Source: JANQSS01 sp965249735
GTDB taxonomy: Bacteria > Bacteroidota > Bacteroidia > Chitinophagales > Saprospiraceae
Assembly: GCA_965249735.1 (NCBI GenBank)
Contig: CBDFMS010000026.1
Location: forward strand, 62,001 to 126,000
Direction: 5' to 3'
Length of the DNA stretch: 64,000 nucleotides
Shown here: in pieces, positions 54,053-63,894 of the stretch
Position numbering within the stretch: position 1 is the first letter of the stretch
How the letters are laid out: the number at the start of each line of letters is the position of its first letter
Position numbers and translations under genes: made by a program
The notes under the pieces: model-generated
What the model was told of the DNA's origin: nothing
Seen by the model: the letters and a program-made list of their open reading frames with translations, nothing else
Database searches by the model: none

Positions 54053-55978
54053 ATGAGTAATCGTAGACTTGCAGCTATCATATTTGCGGACATTGCCGGG
54101 TACACTTCTTTAATACAAGAAAACGAACAACGTGCTCTCCTGAAATTAAATCACTTTAGGAAAGACGTTACGCATATCGTTCCGATGTTTAATGGACAAG
54201 TAATCCAATTTTATGGTGATGGTTGTCTGCTCACTTTTAATAGCCCTTTAGATGCATTGAACTGTGCGGCCCGGCTGCAAACTTCTTTACAAGAAGATCC
54301 TTCGGTTCCTGTTCGCATGGGTATTCACCAGGGTGATATTATCTATGAAGGGGGAAATATCTTTGGCAACTCGGTCAATATAGCTGCCAGAATAGAATCG
54401 ATGAGTATTCCGGGTGCCATCCTTTTCTCTGAGAAGGTAAAAAACGAAATATCGAACCAACCTGATATCGTTGTTTCTTCACTTGGAGAATATGAATTCA
54501 AAAATGTCAACCGCCCGATTGAAGTCTTTGCGTATGCATGCGAAGGTTTTCCAGTTCCAAAAAAAGGTGAAATAACGGGAAAGTTCAAACTTCAAAACGA
54601 AGAAAAGTCAATTGCCGTTTTGGCTTTTGAAAATCGCAGCTCTGATCGTGAACAAGACTATTTTGCTGAAGGTGTGGCAGAGGAAATAATGTATGGTCTT
54701 TCTAAAATTGAGAACTTGAGGGTTGCCGGTCGGGCATCTTCGTTTTATTTTAAAAACAGCCAACTGCCCATTGATCAGATTGCGCAGCAATTAAAAGTAA
54801 AAATGGTTTTGAGCGGTAGCGTTCGTAAAATGGGTGACAAGCTGCGGGTAAATGCCGAGCTCATGAATGTAGAAGATGGATTTCAGATGTGGGCAGAGCG
54901 GTATGATAAATCTGTTGAAGATGTGTTTACAATTCAGGATGAAATTGCGAATCACGTCGTTCAGAAAATGGAATTGCTTTTTTTAGGAACGGAAAAAGGG
55001 CAATCCGTTATTCAGCGAAAAACGGAAAATATCCAGGCCTATCAATTGTATCTACAAGGTAGAAACCACCTCGAACAGCGATTGAATATTACCGCCGCAC
55101 TGTCAAATATTGACAAAGCGATCGAGTTAGACCCAAATTTTTCAGCTGCATATAACAGCAAAGCATATGGACTCATCTATAGCATCATGTTAGCCAATGC
55201 ACACCCCCGGACAACATTTCCAAAAGCTGAAAAAGCTATCCTGAAGGCATTGGAAATAGATCCGGCCAATGCAGAATCTGCTTCTTTACTCTCATGGATT
55301 CAATTCTATTTTCATCAAGATATTCATGCTGCCATGGAAGGCTTCGAGAAAGCCATTATCCTGGATCCTCGATTGGCTGACACGTACCGGATCAAAGCTT
55401 ACATGCATGCTATGATAGGCCAGTGGGAAGAGGCCGTCCAATGTGCAGAAAAGGCATATGAATTGGATCCATTGAGCTTTAATATTTCATTAAGTCTGGG
55501 AGACATTTATATGCGCGTAAAACAATATGACAAAAGCCTTCAATGTTTGTTGAAGCTTCAAGAAATATATTCCGGCGTTTCGCTGTTGATGGAATTAATA
55601 GGCATTGTTTATTTTCTACTCGACGAAAAAGACAAGGCCAGGGACATATTTAAAACCAGAATTGATATTTCTCAATCACCCAACCTCAATTCTTATAACA
55701 AAATTCTATTTGCGATATTGAATAACGATTTGAAACGCTGCCAGGAATATGTTGATATTCTGTTACAAGTAAAAACAACCAAATGGGTTCAGCCAACTTT
55801 TATTTCGATACTCTATTATTACTTAGGCAATACGGAACAAGCAGAATTCTATTTTAACGAGGCCAGGGTCGATAGAGACCCCACCTTAATTCAAATTTAT
55901 TCTGATAACCTTCAGGAAAGGTATTTAAACCAACCCTATGTGAGGCAATTTTATCATGGAATAGGTATGAAGCCTTGA
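54053..55978 (+). CDS. Class III nucleotide cyclase with TolB-like domain and TPR repeats
   Basis: The protein (641 residues from the ATG at 54053) has a class III cyclase domain at the N-terminus. The metal-binding aspartates are D13 (FADIAGYTS) and D56 (YGDG), and the transition-state pair is N109/R113 (NSVNIAARIES). A TolB-N-like segment (IAVLAFENRSSDREQDYFAEGVAEEI) follows at about residue 185, and then at least five TPRs. Catalytic residues are intact, so it should make cyclic AMP or GMP. The earlier TTG adds 11 unlikely residues. It has a tandem paralog 214 bases downstream. Confidence 0.88.
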   Translation: MSNRRLAAIIFADIAGYTSLIQENEQRALLKLNHFRKDVTHIVPMFNGQVIQFYGDGCLLTFNSPLDALNCAARLQTSLQEDPSVPVRMGIHQGDIIYEGGNIFGNSVNIAARIESMSIPGAILFSEKVKNEISNQPDIVVSSLGEYEFKNVNRPIEVFAYACEGFPVPKKGEITGKFKLQNEEKSIAVLAFENRSSDREQDYFAEGVAEEIMYGLSKIENLRVAGRASSFYFKNSQLPIDQIAQQLKVKMVLSGSVRKMGDKLRVNAELMNVEDGFQMWAERYDKSVEDVFTIQDEIANHVVQKMELLFLGTEKGQSVIQRKTENIQAYQLYLQGRNHLEQRLNITAALSNIDKAIELDPNFSAAYNSKAYGLIYSIMLANAHPRTTFPKAEKAILKALEIDPANAESASLLSWIQFYFHQDIHAAMEGFEKAIILDPRLADTYRIKAYMHAMIGQWEEAVQCAEKAYELDPLSFNISLSLGDIYMRVKQYDKSLQCLLKLQEIYSGVSLLMELIGIVYFLLDEKDKARDIFKTRIDISQSPNLNSYNKILFAILNNDLKRCQEYVDILLQVKTTKWVQPTFISILYYYLGNTEQAEFYFNEARVDRDPTLIQIYSDNLQERYLNQPYVRQFYHGIGMKP

Positions 55979-56192
55979 AGGTAAACCCAGTGACATGAAA
56001 CTGTGATTGTCAGATGTCTCATCAATGAAATGCCCAAACATAAATTCATGGCAAGGCGATATCGCAGGTATCTGGCGATAAAGACAACTCTCTTTTTTCT
56101 TGATATACAATTTCAGCTTCCTGTTCAAGCATGTCCTTACGACAATATAATGATTATCTTTCTCTGGTATAATCAAACCATTACACGCACGA

Positions 56193-58373
56193 GTGAAAAG
56201 TCAGCCAAGAAAACTTGCAGCTATACTGTTTGCCGATATTGTCGGTTATACAGCCCTTATGCAGCGTAATGAAGAAGAAGGAATACGCAAAGTAGAACGA
56301 TTTCGTGCAATAATCGAAGAAAAGGTATCACAGCATACCGGAGAAATATTTCAATACTATGGTGATGGTTGTCTTATTCTTTTTTCAAGTGGAATCTCGG
56401 CCTTGCAATGCGCAAAGGATATACAGGAAGAATTGAATAATAATTCGGGTAGCACAAAAAATGAGGTGGTACCTGTACGCATTGGAATTCATATTGGAGA
56501 TGTTGTCGTCAAAGGTAAGGCCATCTATGGAGATGGCGTCAATTTAGCATCCAGAATTGAGTCACTCGGCATTCCCGGTTCAGTGTTATTTAGCGAGAGA
56601 TTGATTGCCGATATTAAAAGTCACCCACAAATTAAATACGTTTCATTAGGGGAGTTTCATTTTAAAAATGTAGACACGCCTATTGAGGTATTTGCCTTGA
56701 CGAATAAAGGCTTTCCCATTCCAAAGAGATCCGAAATAACGGGAAAATTGCAAGACAAAACATTAAAAAAGGGTTTTGCTAAATGGATTAAACAATTACC
56801 TGCGAGGGTTTCAAATATGCTGGGTGACCGAAATCAAGACGAAGAGGAACAGGTCTCGAGTGATGCTTCAATCGATATGGATCAGGCTTCAATCGCAGTC
56901 CTGCCTTTTAAAGATATGAGCCCTGAAAAAGACCAGGCATATTTTGCTGATGGTATAGCCGAAGAGATCCTGACTACCCTCTCAAAACTGACATCCCTCA
57001 AGGTAGCCGGCAGAACTTCTTCATTTTCATTTAAAGATAAAGAGGTTACCATTTTGGAAATTGGGAAAGTTCTCAATGTAAATCATATTTTAGAAGGAAG
57101 TGTCAGAAAACACGGGAATAAAATTCGAATTACTGCGCAATTGATAAAAGTCTCGGATGGATTTCATCTGTGGTCCAATAAGTATGACAACGACTTTACC
57201 GATATATTTAAAATTCAGGATGCCGTTGCCGAAAATATCGGAAAAGCACTTCTTGAAAAACTTGCTCCGGAACAATTAGATCAACTTAAGGGTGAAGAAA
57301 TTCAAAACACCGAGGCTTATGAATTATTCCTTCGAGCAAAGCATATTTTTACAAATAGATATAGACCTACGCTGGCTCATAAAGATTTTTTAAAGTCCGA
57401 AGAGCTATTTCTCGCTGCCATCGAGTTGGACTCAAGCTACGCTTTAGCCCACGCCGGACTAGCAAGCCTGTACGACACACATGTGTTATACGTCATTGGC
57501 GACAAGGACAATCCAACGTACGAAAAATACAATCAACTACGAATTAAGGAAAGCGAACTAGCCTTTAACCTTGATCCTTTATCTGCATATGTCAATGAAG
57601 TTCGAGGCAATGTATTATTAAATACACAGGCCAATTTAGAGGATGTTTATACAAGTTATTTGAAGGCGTACAGAATCAATCCAAACAATTCTGACATGCT
57701 ACTTGCATTAATGGATGTTTATTTTAGAAAAGGGTTAATATATGATGCCTTGAAATTCGTAGATGACGCCCTTAACATTGATCCTTTGCATATGTGGGCG
57801 TATTCCTGGAAAGCCTATTTGCTGGGTGTCATTGGTGATTTTGAACAGGCCATTATCCAAATTAAAACGGCTTTAGACATCAACCCTAATGAGCTTATTC
57901 TACTGGTCAATTTGGCCTCCTTTTATTCTTTTTTAAATGATCGGGAAAAAGCCCTCGAAACATATGAAAAAGTGGATCAAATTAATCCGAATTATCTAAA
58001 AAGCAACCCATACTATCAAATAAAAATTGATTTGTTAAACGGTGACAAAAAACTGCCACCCGATATAGAACATCAACCTTCAGCAGCGGTATTGCCGATT
58101 GGCAATCTTGAACTCGACTATTTATCAGGGGATATGAACAGATTTGAAAAACGACTTATTGACTGGTGCGCGAAATGGCGAAAAGGGACATATACAACGC
58201 ATTTTAGTGTTTTCTCAAATAAGCAATGCAGTATCTACCTGCACCTTAAAAACCATATGATGTACCATAATTTTAAGAAGGCAGCCTGGTACGAAGATTT
58301 GTTACAAGAAGAAAGAGAAAAATATGATCGATATATTGACGTATATAAGCGACCTGAAGAACTCATAACTTGA
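56193..58373 (+). CDS. Second class III nucleotide cyclase with TPR repeats, tandem paralog
   Basis: The 726-residue protein begins with GTG at 56193 and has the same layout as its neighbour: metal-site D15 (FADIVGYTA), D58 (YYGDG) and N117/R121 (GVNLASRIES). A longer linker (about 60 residues more, with KKGFAKWIKQL and EEEQVSSDAS) follows, then the TolB-N-like segment and six or more TPRs. A C-terminal 130-residue region without TPR contains FEKRLIDWCAKWR. The catalytic residues are intact. Tandem divergence suggests different sensory tails for the same output. Confidence 0.88.
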   Translation: MKSQPRKLAAILFADIVGYTALMQRNEEEGIRKVERFRAIIEEKVSQHTGEIFQYYGDGCLILFSSGISALQCAKDIQEELNNNSGSTKNEVVPVRIGIHIGDVVVKGKAIYGDGVNLASRIESLGIPGSVLFSERLIADIKSHPQIKYVSLGEFHFKNVDTPIEVFALTNKGFPIPKRSEITGKLQDKTLKKGFAKWIKQLPARVSNMLGDRNQDEEEQVSSDASIDMDQASIAVLPFKDMSPEKDQAYFADGIAEEILTTLSKLTSLKVAGRTSSFSFKDKEVTILEIGKVLNVNHILEGSVRKHGNKIRITAQLIKVSDGFHLWSNKYDNDFTDIFKIQDAVAENIGKALLEKLAPEQLDQLKGEEIQNTEAYELFLRAKHIFTNRYRPTLAHKDFLKSEELFLAAIELDSSYALAHAGLASLYDTHVLYVIGDKDNPTYEKYNQLRIKESELAFNLDPLSAYVNEVRGNVLLNTQANLEDVYTSYLKAYRINPNNSDMLLALMDVYFRKGLIYDALKFVDDALNIDPLHMWAYSWKAYLLGVIGDFEQAIIQIKTALDINPNELILLVNLASFYSFLNDREKALETYEKVDQINPNYLKSNPYYQIKIDLLNGDKKLPPDIEHQPSAAVLPIGNLELDYLSGDMNRFEKRLIDWCAKWRKGTYTTHFSVFSNKQCSIYLHLKNHMMYHNFKKAAWYEDLLQEEREKYDRYIDVYKRPEELIT

Positions 58374-58420
58374 AGCAGGTATCACATAGCAGAATGATAA
58401 TGACATAAAACAAACAATGG

Positions 58421-59050
58421 ATGAATATACCGGATAAGAATGACAAATTTCCACTCGACAATTATGACAGACTTTGTTTTCTGAAAAACATTGTTGAAAA
58501 TCCAAATATCATTATTGGGGATTATACCTACTATGATGATTTTGACGATGTAAGAAATTTTGAAAAAAACGTAAAATACTTATTTGACTTTGTCGGTGAT
58601 AAATTAATCATTGGCAAATTTTGCATGATTGCATCAGATGTCACTTTTGTCATGAATGGTGCTAATCATCTAAGTGAATCAATTACCTCCTACCCTTTTG
58701 CCATATTTGGTAAAGACTGGGCAGATGCAATGAAAGGCAAGCAGTATCCAATCAAGGGTGACACCATTATTGGAAATGATGTCTGGCTAGGCTATGGCGT
58801 GACCGTCATGCCCGGAGTAAAGATCGGAGACGGTGCAATCATTGCCACAAAGTCGGTGGTGACGAAAGACGTAGAACCATATTCCATTGTTGGCGGAAAT
58901 CCGGCAAAGGAAATTCGGAAAAGGTTTTCTGCAGAGGCGATCGAGTCATTACTCGAATTAGCATGGTGGAATTGGCCGATCGAAAAGATCACACAAAATG
59001 TGCAATATTTAACCGGTAACAATATTGAATATTTGCTTAAGCAAGCATAA
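58421..59050 (+). CDS. Xenobiotic acyltransferase (CatB/Vat-like, hexapeptide repeat)
   Basis: The 209-residue left-handed beta-helix enzyme has the NH-x4-TSYPF motif that supplies the catalytic histidine (ANHLSESITSYPF). Hexapeptide turns follow (IIGNDVWLGYGVTVMPGVKIGDGAIIATKSVV) and the final IVGGNPAKEIRKRF. It belongs to the family of Vat streptogramin and CatB chloramphenicol acetyltransferases. Chromosomal members are widespread and need not confer resistance; the substrate is unknown. It follows the cyclase pair after 47 bases and precedes a GNAT gene by 26 bases. Confidence 0.85.
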   Translation: MNIPDKNDKFPLDNYDRLCFLKNIVENPNIIIGDYTYYDDFDDVRNFEKNVKYLFDFVGDKLIIGKFCMIASDVTFVMNGANHLSESITSYPFAIFGKDWADAMKGKQYPIKGDTIIGNDVWLGYGVTVMPGVKIGDGAIIATKSVVTKDVEPYSIVGGNPAKEIRKRFSAEAIESLLELAWWNWPIEKITQNVQYLTGNNIEYLLKQA

Positions 59051-59076
59051 CGGAAAGAAAGATTTTAACTGATATT

Positions 59077-59511
59077 ATGGATATATCAATAAGGCATGCG
59101 GCCATTGAGGATTACGAATCTATATCCAAACTTTCAAATCAATTGGGCTATTCGTCAAGCAATCAATCGATTCAAAACCGTCTGGAGGTAATTTTAGAAA
59201 AGGATGATACTTGTGTCTTTGTAGCAAGAGATGTTAATCATATTATTGGTTGGATTCATGGATTTCATACCCATCGCGTAGAGTCAGATTCCTTTGTCGA
59301 AATTGGTGGATTGATTGTGCAAAAAGAATATAGACAACAGGGAATAGGAAAATTGCTGGTCAAAACAATTATAGAATGGGCTCAATCCCTGGAATGTGAA
59401 ATGGTAAGAGTGAGAAGTAATACCAGGCGAATCGAAAGCCAACCCTTTTATGAGGGCATTGGATTTATGCGAAGCAAGCAACAACATGTATTCGATCTCA
59501 TGGTGCGATAA
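59077..59511 (+). CDS. GNAT family N-acetyltransferase
   Basis: The 144-residue protein is a single GNAT fold. The acetyl-CoA loop is KEYRQQGIGKLLVKTI (Q-x-x-G-x-G/A form), followed by the final CEMVRVRSN and FYEGIGFMR segments. The substrate is unknown. It shares orientation and close spacing with the hexapeptide acetyltransferase upstream, so they may be cotranscribed. It is not closely similar to the GNAT relic at 63209. Confidence 0.88.
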   Translation: MDISIRHAAIEDYESISKLSNQLGYSSSNQSIQNRLEVILEKDDTCVFVARDVNHIIGWIHGFHTHRVESDSFVEIGGLIVQKEYRQQGIGKLLVKTIIEWAQSLECEMVRVRSNTRRIESQPFYEGIGFMRSKQQHVFDLMVR

Positions 59512-59628
59512 AGTTCTATCGAAACCTAACAATGATTTCTGGCATGATTGTGACATAAATGTCAGCGTAAGATTTTTAGGCAATATTGCTTGAGCAAATC
59601 CTCATGGATTTACGTTAGTAATAGGTGT

Positions 59629-61032
59629 ATGATTAAGAGAATATCCATTTTGGTCTTGTTCTGTATACTTCAGACCGTGCTTTTATCAGGTCAGACTCCC
59701 GGTCAGATTGATGTCAATGTCGTCTGCCATGGGGACACGGCACAACAGTACGCTGTCTATCTACCAACAAATTATTCTGAAAGCGAGGAATGGCCCATAC
59801 TATTCGTATTCGATCCAGCAGCCCGGGCTGTCCAGGCGGCTAAGGCCTTTCAATCGGCCGCGGAAACGCTAGGATACATTGTCATGGTCTCACATAACTC
59901 ACGCAATGGTCCCTGGGATCCAATTTTGGAAGCGGCTGATGCCCTCTTTAAGGAGGCGTATGCAGAATACAGCATAGACACAAATCGTATCTATACGACT
60001 GGGTTTTCAGGCGGATCCAGAGCCGCCATTTTATTGGCACTGTACGATACGCAAATCGATGGCGTAATCGGTTGCGGTGCCGGCATGCCCATCGATATCG
60101 AAATGCCCAAACCCCTATCCCAATACACATTCGATTATGTGGGGTGTGTCGGAACGCAGGATATGAATTTCCACGAGCATCATGCCCACCGAGATCATTT
60201 AGATGAAGTCGGAATCACAAATACCTTATTAATTTTTCGTGGTCCACATCGATGGCCGCCGGAAGACATCCTAATGGAAGCCATGCTCTATCTCGACATG
60301 AAAGCATCTATGCACGGCATAAAAACACAATCAGAAATCCGTGAGGCATATCTGACTACCCTTTATCGAGCACGACAATTTTACAAACAGCAATATGCCG
60401 TCGAGGCTGTGAACATCCTGTCAAAACTTAAAGAAGATTATTCGAACCAAATCGACATATTCGAAGCGAATGAATTCATGGATTCAATTATTTCTTTGAA
60501 GACACATGCAAAACAACTCAAGCAAGTCGAAAAAATTAAAAAGAAAGAAACGGCCCTGCAAGCCGAATTTGATGCCCATCTCCTGCAGGTGACCCAAGTC
60601 GGTTTGCCGGGGTCGACAACTGATGCCATGAAGGGTGTCGATTGGTGGACAAGTGAGTTGCAATCATTAAAAAGATCCGGAAATAAATCAGATCCACTGA
60701 TAAATGACATGTACATGCGCGTCTATCGTTCCTGTCTCCTGACCTTCATTATGGGCAGTCAAAACTTTGCACAGTACAATGTAGAGACGGCCATACCATT
60801 CAATCAAGTGTGGGCCGATGCTGATTCTGAAAGTGCCTGGGCCCAATACCAGTTAGCCAAACTACTGCTACAAACAAAAAATGAGAAAAAAGCCTTGACT
60901 TACCTGAAGCGCGCGATAGATATTAATCCGGGATATATCGATCAAAATCGATTGAATACAGATTTCAAATCCTTGCACGATCATCCAAAATTCAAATCTC
61001 TGGTAGACTTGGTCTCATCCGATCACAATTAA
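59629..61032 (+). CDS. Secreted alpha/beta hydrolase with C-terminal TPR-like helices
   Basis: From the ATG at 59629 the protein has 467 residues. It carries a signal peptide (MIKRISILVLFCILQTVLL) and an alpha/beta-hydrolase domain with nucleophile elbow GFSGGS. A long helical region with a K-rich coiled-coil (KQLKQVEKIKKKET) and a TPR-like C-terminus (WAQYQLAKLLLQTKNEKKALTYLKRAI) follow. The start at 59590 (TTG) adds residues that do not look like a signal, so the ATG is preferred. Its last 60 bases and the following 100 bases recur at 63834-64000, where a second copy is broken. Substrate unknown. Confidence 0.7.
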   Translation: MIKRISILVLFCILQTVLLSGQTPGQIDVNVVCHGDTAQQYAVYLPTNYSESEEWPILFVFDPAARAVQAAKAFQSAAETLGYIVMVSHNSRNGPWDPILEAADALFKEAYAEYSIDTNRIYTTGFSGGSRAAILLALYDTQIDGVIGCGAGMPIDIEMPKPLSQYTFDYVGCVGTQDMNFHEHHAHRDHLDEVGITNTLLIFRGPHRWPPEDILMEAMLYLDMKASMHGIKTQSEIREAYLTTLYRARQFYKQQYAVEAVNILSKLKEDYSNQIDIFEANEFMDSIISLKTHAKQLKQVEKIKKKETALQAEFDAHLLQVTQVGLPGSTTDAMKGVDWWTSELQSLKRSGNKSDPLINDMYMRVYRSCLLTFIMGSQNFAQYNVETAIPFNQVWADADSESAWAQYQLAKLLLQTKNEKKALTYLKRAIDINPGYIDQNRLNTDFKSLHDHPKFKSLVDLVSSDHN

Positions 61033-61138
61033 AGGATGATATGTTTTTCGTATATAAATTACGCAACAATTCGTTTTCCCATACTGAATTGCACCATGGA
61101 TTCGTTTAGATTAAAATTTCGAACGAATGAAAATCCCA
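60964..61138 (+). repeat. Direct repeat, copy 1 (partner at 63826-64000)
   Basis: The 175 bases match 63826-64000 at an offset of 2862 with about a dozen mismatches and no gaps. From 60973 to 61041 the two copies are identical, through the end of the hydrolase gene; the rest (3' leader and start of the next gene) shows scattered substitutions. The second copy is cut by the window end, so the true length is greater. Confidence 0.9.
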
Positions 61139-61416
61139 GTATTATTTCTATTTGTACTCGTCGGTAATATATCATTATGTCAAACCCACCAATATTTTGG
61201 AACCTCGACAAAAATAAATACGACCTATCAATTTGACTTCGATTTAACCTTAGAAGTCAAGGATGCAAATCAAGTCGAAGGATATTTCAATTGGAAATTG
61301 GTGCGTTACAATGAAAACAACATGTTGAGCAAAAAATATTATGCGAAAAAGATTGATATGACAAAAACTTTAATATTGTAAAGGAACTGTGGGAGCGCTT
61401 GAAAAATAGTACTTAA
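61127..61416 (+). pseudogene. Small secreted protein, likely frameshifted near its end
   Basis: The ATG at 61127 opens a frame of 84 codons with a signal peptide (cleavage near SLCQ, residue 18) and a beta-rich mature part (TTYQFDFDLTLEVKDANQVEGY, FNWKLVRYNENNML). It stops at 61379-61381. Reading in another frame from about 61357 gives YDKNFNIVKELWERLKNST to a stop at 61414-61416, a plausible natural C-terminus. I read this as one frame loss near 61356; the gene could instead be real and short. The start is repeated at 63989, so comparison with that copy would decide. Confidence 0.5.
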
Positions 61417-61741
61417 TAGCATATCTACGACATGCTATTCAACACCATTTACCGAATGTATTAATCCACTTTTTGGCAGCGCAGTTTTATATGTCCCGTA
61501 TACTCGACATCCTCCATCGGCCGGTCTTGTAAAGTTCCCTCGTGATGTGCTGCTGTACATGGGTATCTGTTGTATATTTAAGTGAAGCGACTCCTACTTT
61601 CTACATGTCTATGTTGACAACGTAATACAAGGAGACGCTGCATATTTCTGAAAGGAATCACTATATTTAATTAAAAGAACTTTAATAGCATCAAACCAAT
61701 TGATTTTTTCTACGTCTAAAGTGAAAATCAAAAATCCTAAA
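61417..61741. other. Intergenic region before the DUF1566 protein gene
   Basis: These 325 bases hold no convincing gene. A short inverted repeat TAGCAT...ATGCTA is present at 61418-61438. A TTG-led in-frame extension of the next gene begins at 61700 but is unlikely to be translated. Confidence 0.4.
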
Positions 61742-63193
61742 ATGAAAAACTTCAGTAGTTTCTTCTTATTAACGGCACTCATATGTTTTGCAAGAATCGG
61801 ATTTAGCCAATCCTACCCCATCGTAGATACGGATGTCAGTGAATATTATGACACGAATTCGATTATTTCTGCACCTTTATCCGGAGAAGCATTTTATGGC
61901 CAAGATGCAAATTATAGCGGGAATCAGGCTTCATACACCGATAATGGAGATGGAACTACAACAGATCATGCTACGGGACTCATCTGGCAGCAAGATATGG
62001 GCGTTAAAATAACATACTACGATGCCTTGATCAAAGCAGACACACTGACTTTGGGTGGACACGCAGATTGGAGAGTACCTACGATCAAAGAATTATATTC
62101 CCTGATTCAATTCACTGGAAGAGTCATGGGAGAACATGCAGTAATTTTATTTATTGATACTGCGTATTTTATTCAACCACTAGGAGATACTAGTAGTGGC
62201 GAACGTGAGATAGACGCCCAAACATGGTCAAGTACTCAATATACTTGTATGACCATGGCAGGAGATTCAACTGTGTTTGGCGTAAATTTTATAGATGGAA
62301 GAATAAAAGGTTATCCAAAATATAATCCACCGGCAGGAATTGTTTTGAATAAGGCCTATTTTCGAATGGTAAGAGGAAATACTTCGTACGGTATTAATAA
62401 TTTTATTGATAATGGCGATGGAACAATTACTGATAGTACCACTAGTTTAATGTGGCAACAAGCAGACGACGGAATGACGCGCGATTGGGAAAATGCCTTA
62501 TCATATGCAGAGAATTTGACCTTAGCAGGAAAAAGCGACTGGCGATTACCAAATGCAAAGGAGCTACAAAGCATCGTCGATTATACGCGATGTCCCGATA
62601 TCATGAACTCTGCTGCCATCGATTCACTCTTCAATGCAACGACCTTTAATGACCCTGACGGAAATCCCGGGCAGTATGGTTATTACTGGACTGGAACATC
62701 TCATCTTGACGGTGTAAACCCTTATTCCAGTGCAGTATATATCGCTTTTGGAGAAGCACAAGGACAAATGAATGGGAACTTAATGGATGTTCATGGAGCA
62801 GGCTCTCAACGTAGTGATCCTAAGACAGGTGATCCTGCCGACTATCCTCAATTCTTCGGTCCGCAGGATGATGTGCGTTATGTGTTCAATTATGTTAGAT
62901 GTGTGCGAGATGATCCGGGAACAAGTTCGACATCGGCAGATGTACAGCTTGATGAACAAGCTATTTGGTTATTACCAAACCCGACAGAAAGTATTTTTGA
63001 AATCCAAGGACTTTTAGGTAATTATCTGATTCAGATACTGGATATAAATGGCAACATCTATCAAACCTTGAACGCTTCAGGTCCGTCCTACAATATTGAT
63101 ATAAGCACTTTGCCGGTTGGATTATACTTTGTTTATATTAAAAATAATACAAACAGCTCAGTATGTGTAAAGAAAATTTTGAAACAAAATTAG
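61742..63193 (+). CDS. Secreted DUF1566 protein with T9SS tail
   Basis: From the ATG at 61742 (MKNFSSFF) the protein has 483 residues. It carries a signal peptide, then two DUF1566 repeats, each with the signature W.Q....MTW..A..YA..L..G...WRLP..KEL..I. The first is HADWRVPTIKELYSLI near residue 120, the second KSDWRLPNAKELQSIV near 280. The last 80 residues form a T9SS tail (LPNPTESIFEIQG, ILDINGNIYQTL, LPVGLYFVYIK). DUF1566 appears in cell-surface and gut-adhesion proteins; the ligand is unknown. It probably goes out through the type IX system. Confidence 0.85.
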   Translation: MKNFSSFFLLTALICFARIGFSQSYPIVDTDVSEYYDTNSIISAPLSGEAFYGQDANYSGNQASYTDNGDGTTTDHATGLIWQQDMGVKITYYDALIKADTLTLGGHADWRVPTIKELYSLIQFTGRVMGEHAVILFIDTAYFIQPLGDTSSGEREIDAQTWSSTQYTCMTMAGDSTVFGVNFIDGRIKGYPKYNPPAGIVLNKAYFRMVRGNTSYGINNFIDNGDGTITDSTTSLMWQQADDGMTRDWENALSYAENLTLAGKSDWRLPNAKELQSIVDYTRCPDIMNSAAIDSLFNATTFNDPDGNPGQYGYYWTGTSHLDGVNPYSSAVYIAFGEAQGQMNGNLMDVHGAGSQRSDPKTGDPADYPQFFGPQDDVRYVFNYVRCVRDDPGTSSTSADVQLDEQAIWLLPNPTESIFEIQGLLGNYLIQILDINGNIYQTLNASGPSYNIDISTLPVGLYFVYIKNNTNSSVCVKKILKQN

Positions 63194-63208
63194 TGAACAA
63201 TACGATTA

Positions 63209-63401
63209 ATGATTGATTACGGTTTTGAAAATTTTAATATAACAAGAATTTTCGCAAAGTCACTTGGCTTCAATAAAACCTCTTACTGGGTACTGGAGAA
63301 ATCCAGGTTTTAAACGTGAAGCTGTCATTAAAAATGGCGTTTTCAAGAATGGCCAATATTTCGATGAATGCATATTTTCATTTGAAAAAGACAGTGCATA
63401 A
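63209..63401 (+). pseudogene. Relic of a RimJ/RimL-type GNAT acetyltransferase
   Basis: Read with one frame change near 63304-63307, the region gives MIDYGFENFNITRIFAKSLG, then FNKTSYWVLEKS, then GFKREAVIKNGVFKNGQYF and DECIFSFEKDSA to a stop. This is the C-terminal acceptor part of a RimJ-type GNAT (RIFA...N..S..VLEK.GF......NG...DE). The N-terminal acetyl-CoA part is absent. The remaining frame cannot work as an enzyme. Confidence 0.65.
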
Positions 63402-63517
63402 TTACGTGCTCCGGATAGGTATAAATAGCAATTGAGGTAAACAGACCCGCGCATATAGGGTGATAAACGCAGCATAAACGAAGCAATTTTCATTAGCTTT
63501 CCGTTATAAGAAGGCGT

Positions 63518-63894
63518 ATGATCATTCGACTATATATTTTCGGCATCATTTTCCTTTTGCAGGGCATGCTCCTGGCCAGGTAAAAGCCCGGCGGACACTA
63601 CATAACAATACGCCATCAACTTACCGATAACACATGTAGACACAGAAGTCTGGCCTCTACGCTTTAACCAGGTGTGGTGATGCCGATCCTGAAAGTGGGT
63701 GGGCCCAGTATCAAATGGCCAAACTTCTAATGCGGACAAAAGACCAAAATAAAGCACTGGACTATTTAAAAAAAGCGGTTGAACAGAGTCTGGGGCATCC
63801 CGATGTAATATTTTTGGATGAGGTCTTCAAATCGTTGCACGATCATCCAAAATTCAAATCTCTGGTAGACTTGGTCTCATCCGATCACAATTAA
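63518..63894 (+). pseudogene. Relic of a second copy of the secreted hydrolase-TPR gene
   Basis: An ATG at 63518 encodes a signal peptide (MIIRLYIFGIIFLLQG) and then meets a stop within 22 codons. The region downstream lacks the hydrolase domain. A C-terminal part follows that matches the gene at 59629: FNQVW, then one frame loss, then DADPESGWAQYQMAKLLMRT and a tail FKSLHDHPKFKSLVDLVSSD ending at 63894. The relic retains only the two ends of the gene. The last 61 bases are identical to those of the intact copy. Confidence 0.75.

Noticed and set aside
58421..59050. Hexapeptide acetyltransferase as an antibiotic-resistance gene
   Set aside because: Chromosomal Vat/CatB-like proteins are common and no mobile element, integron or resistance context is present.
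61418..61438. TAGCAT...ATGCTA inverted repeat as a terminator or operator
   Set aside because: Six-base arms with a nine-base spacer, no T run and no regulator nearby; likely chance.
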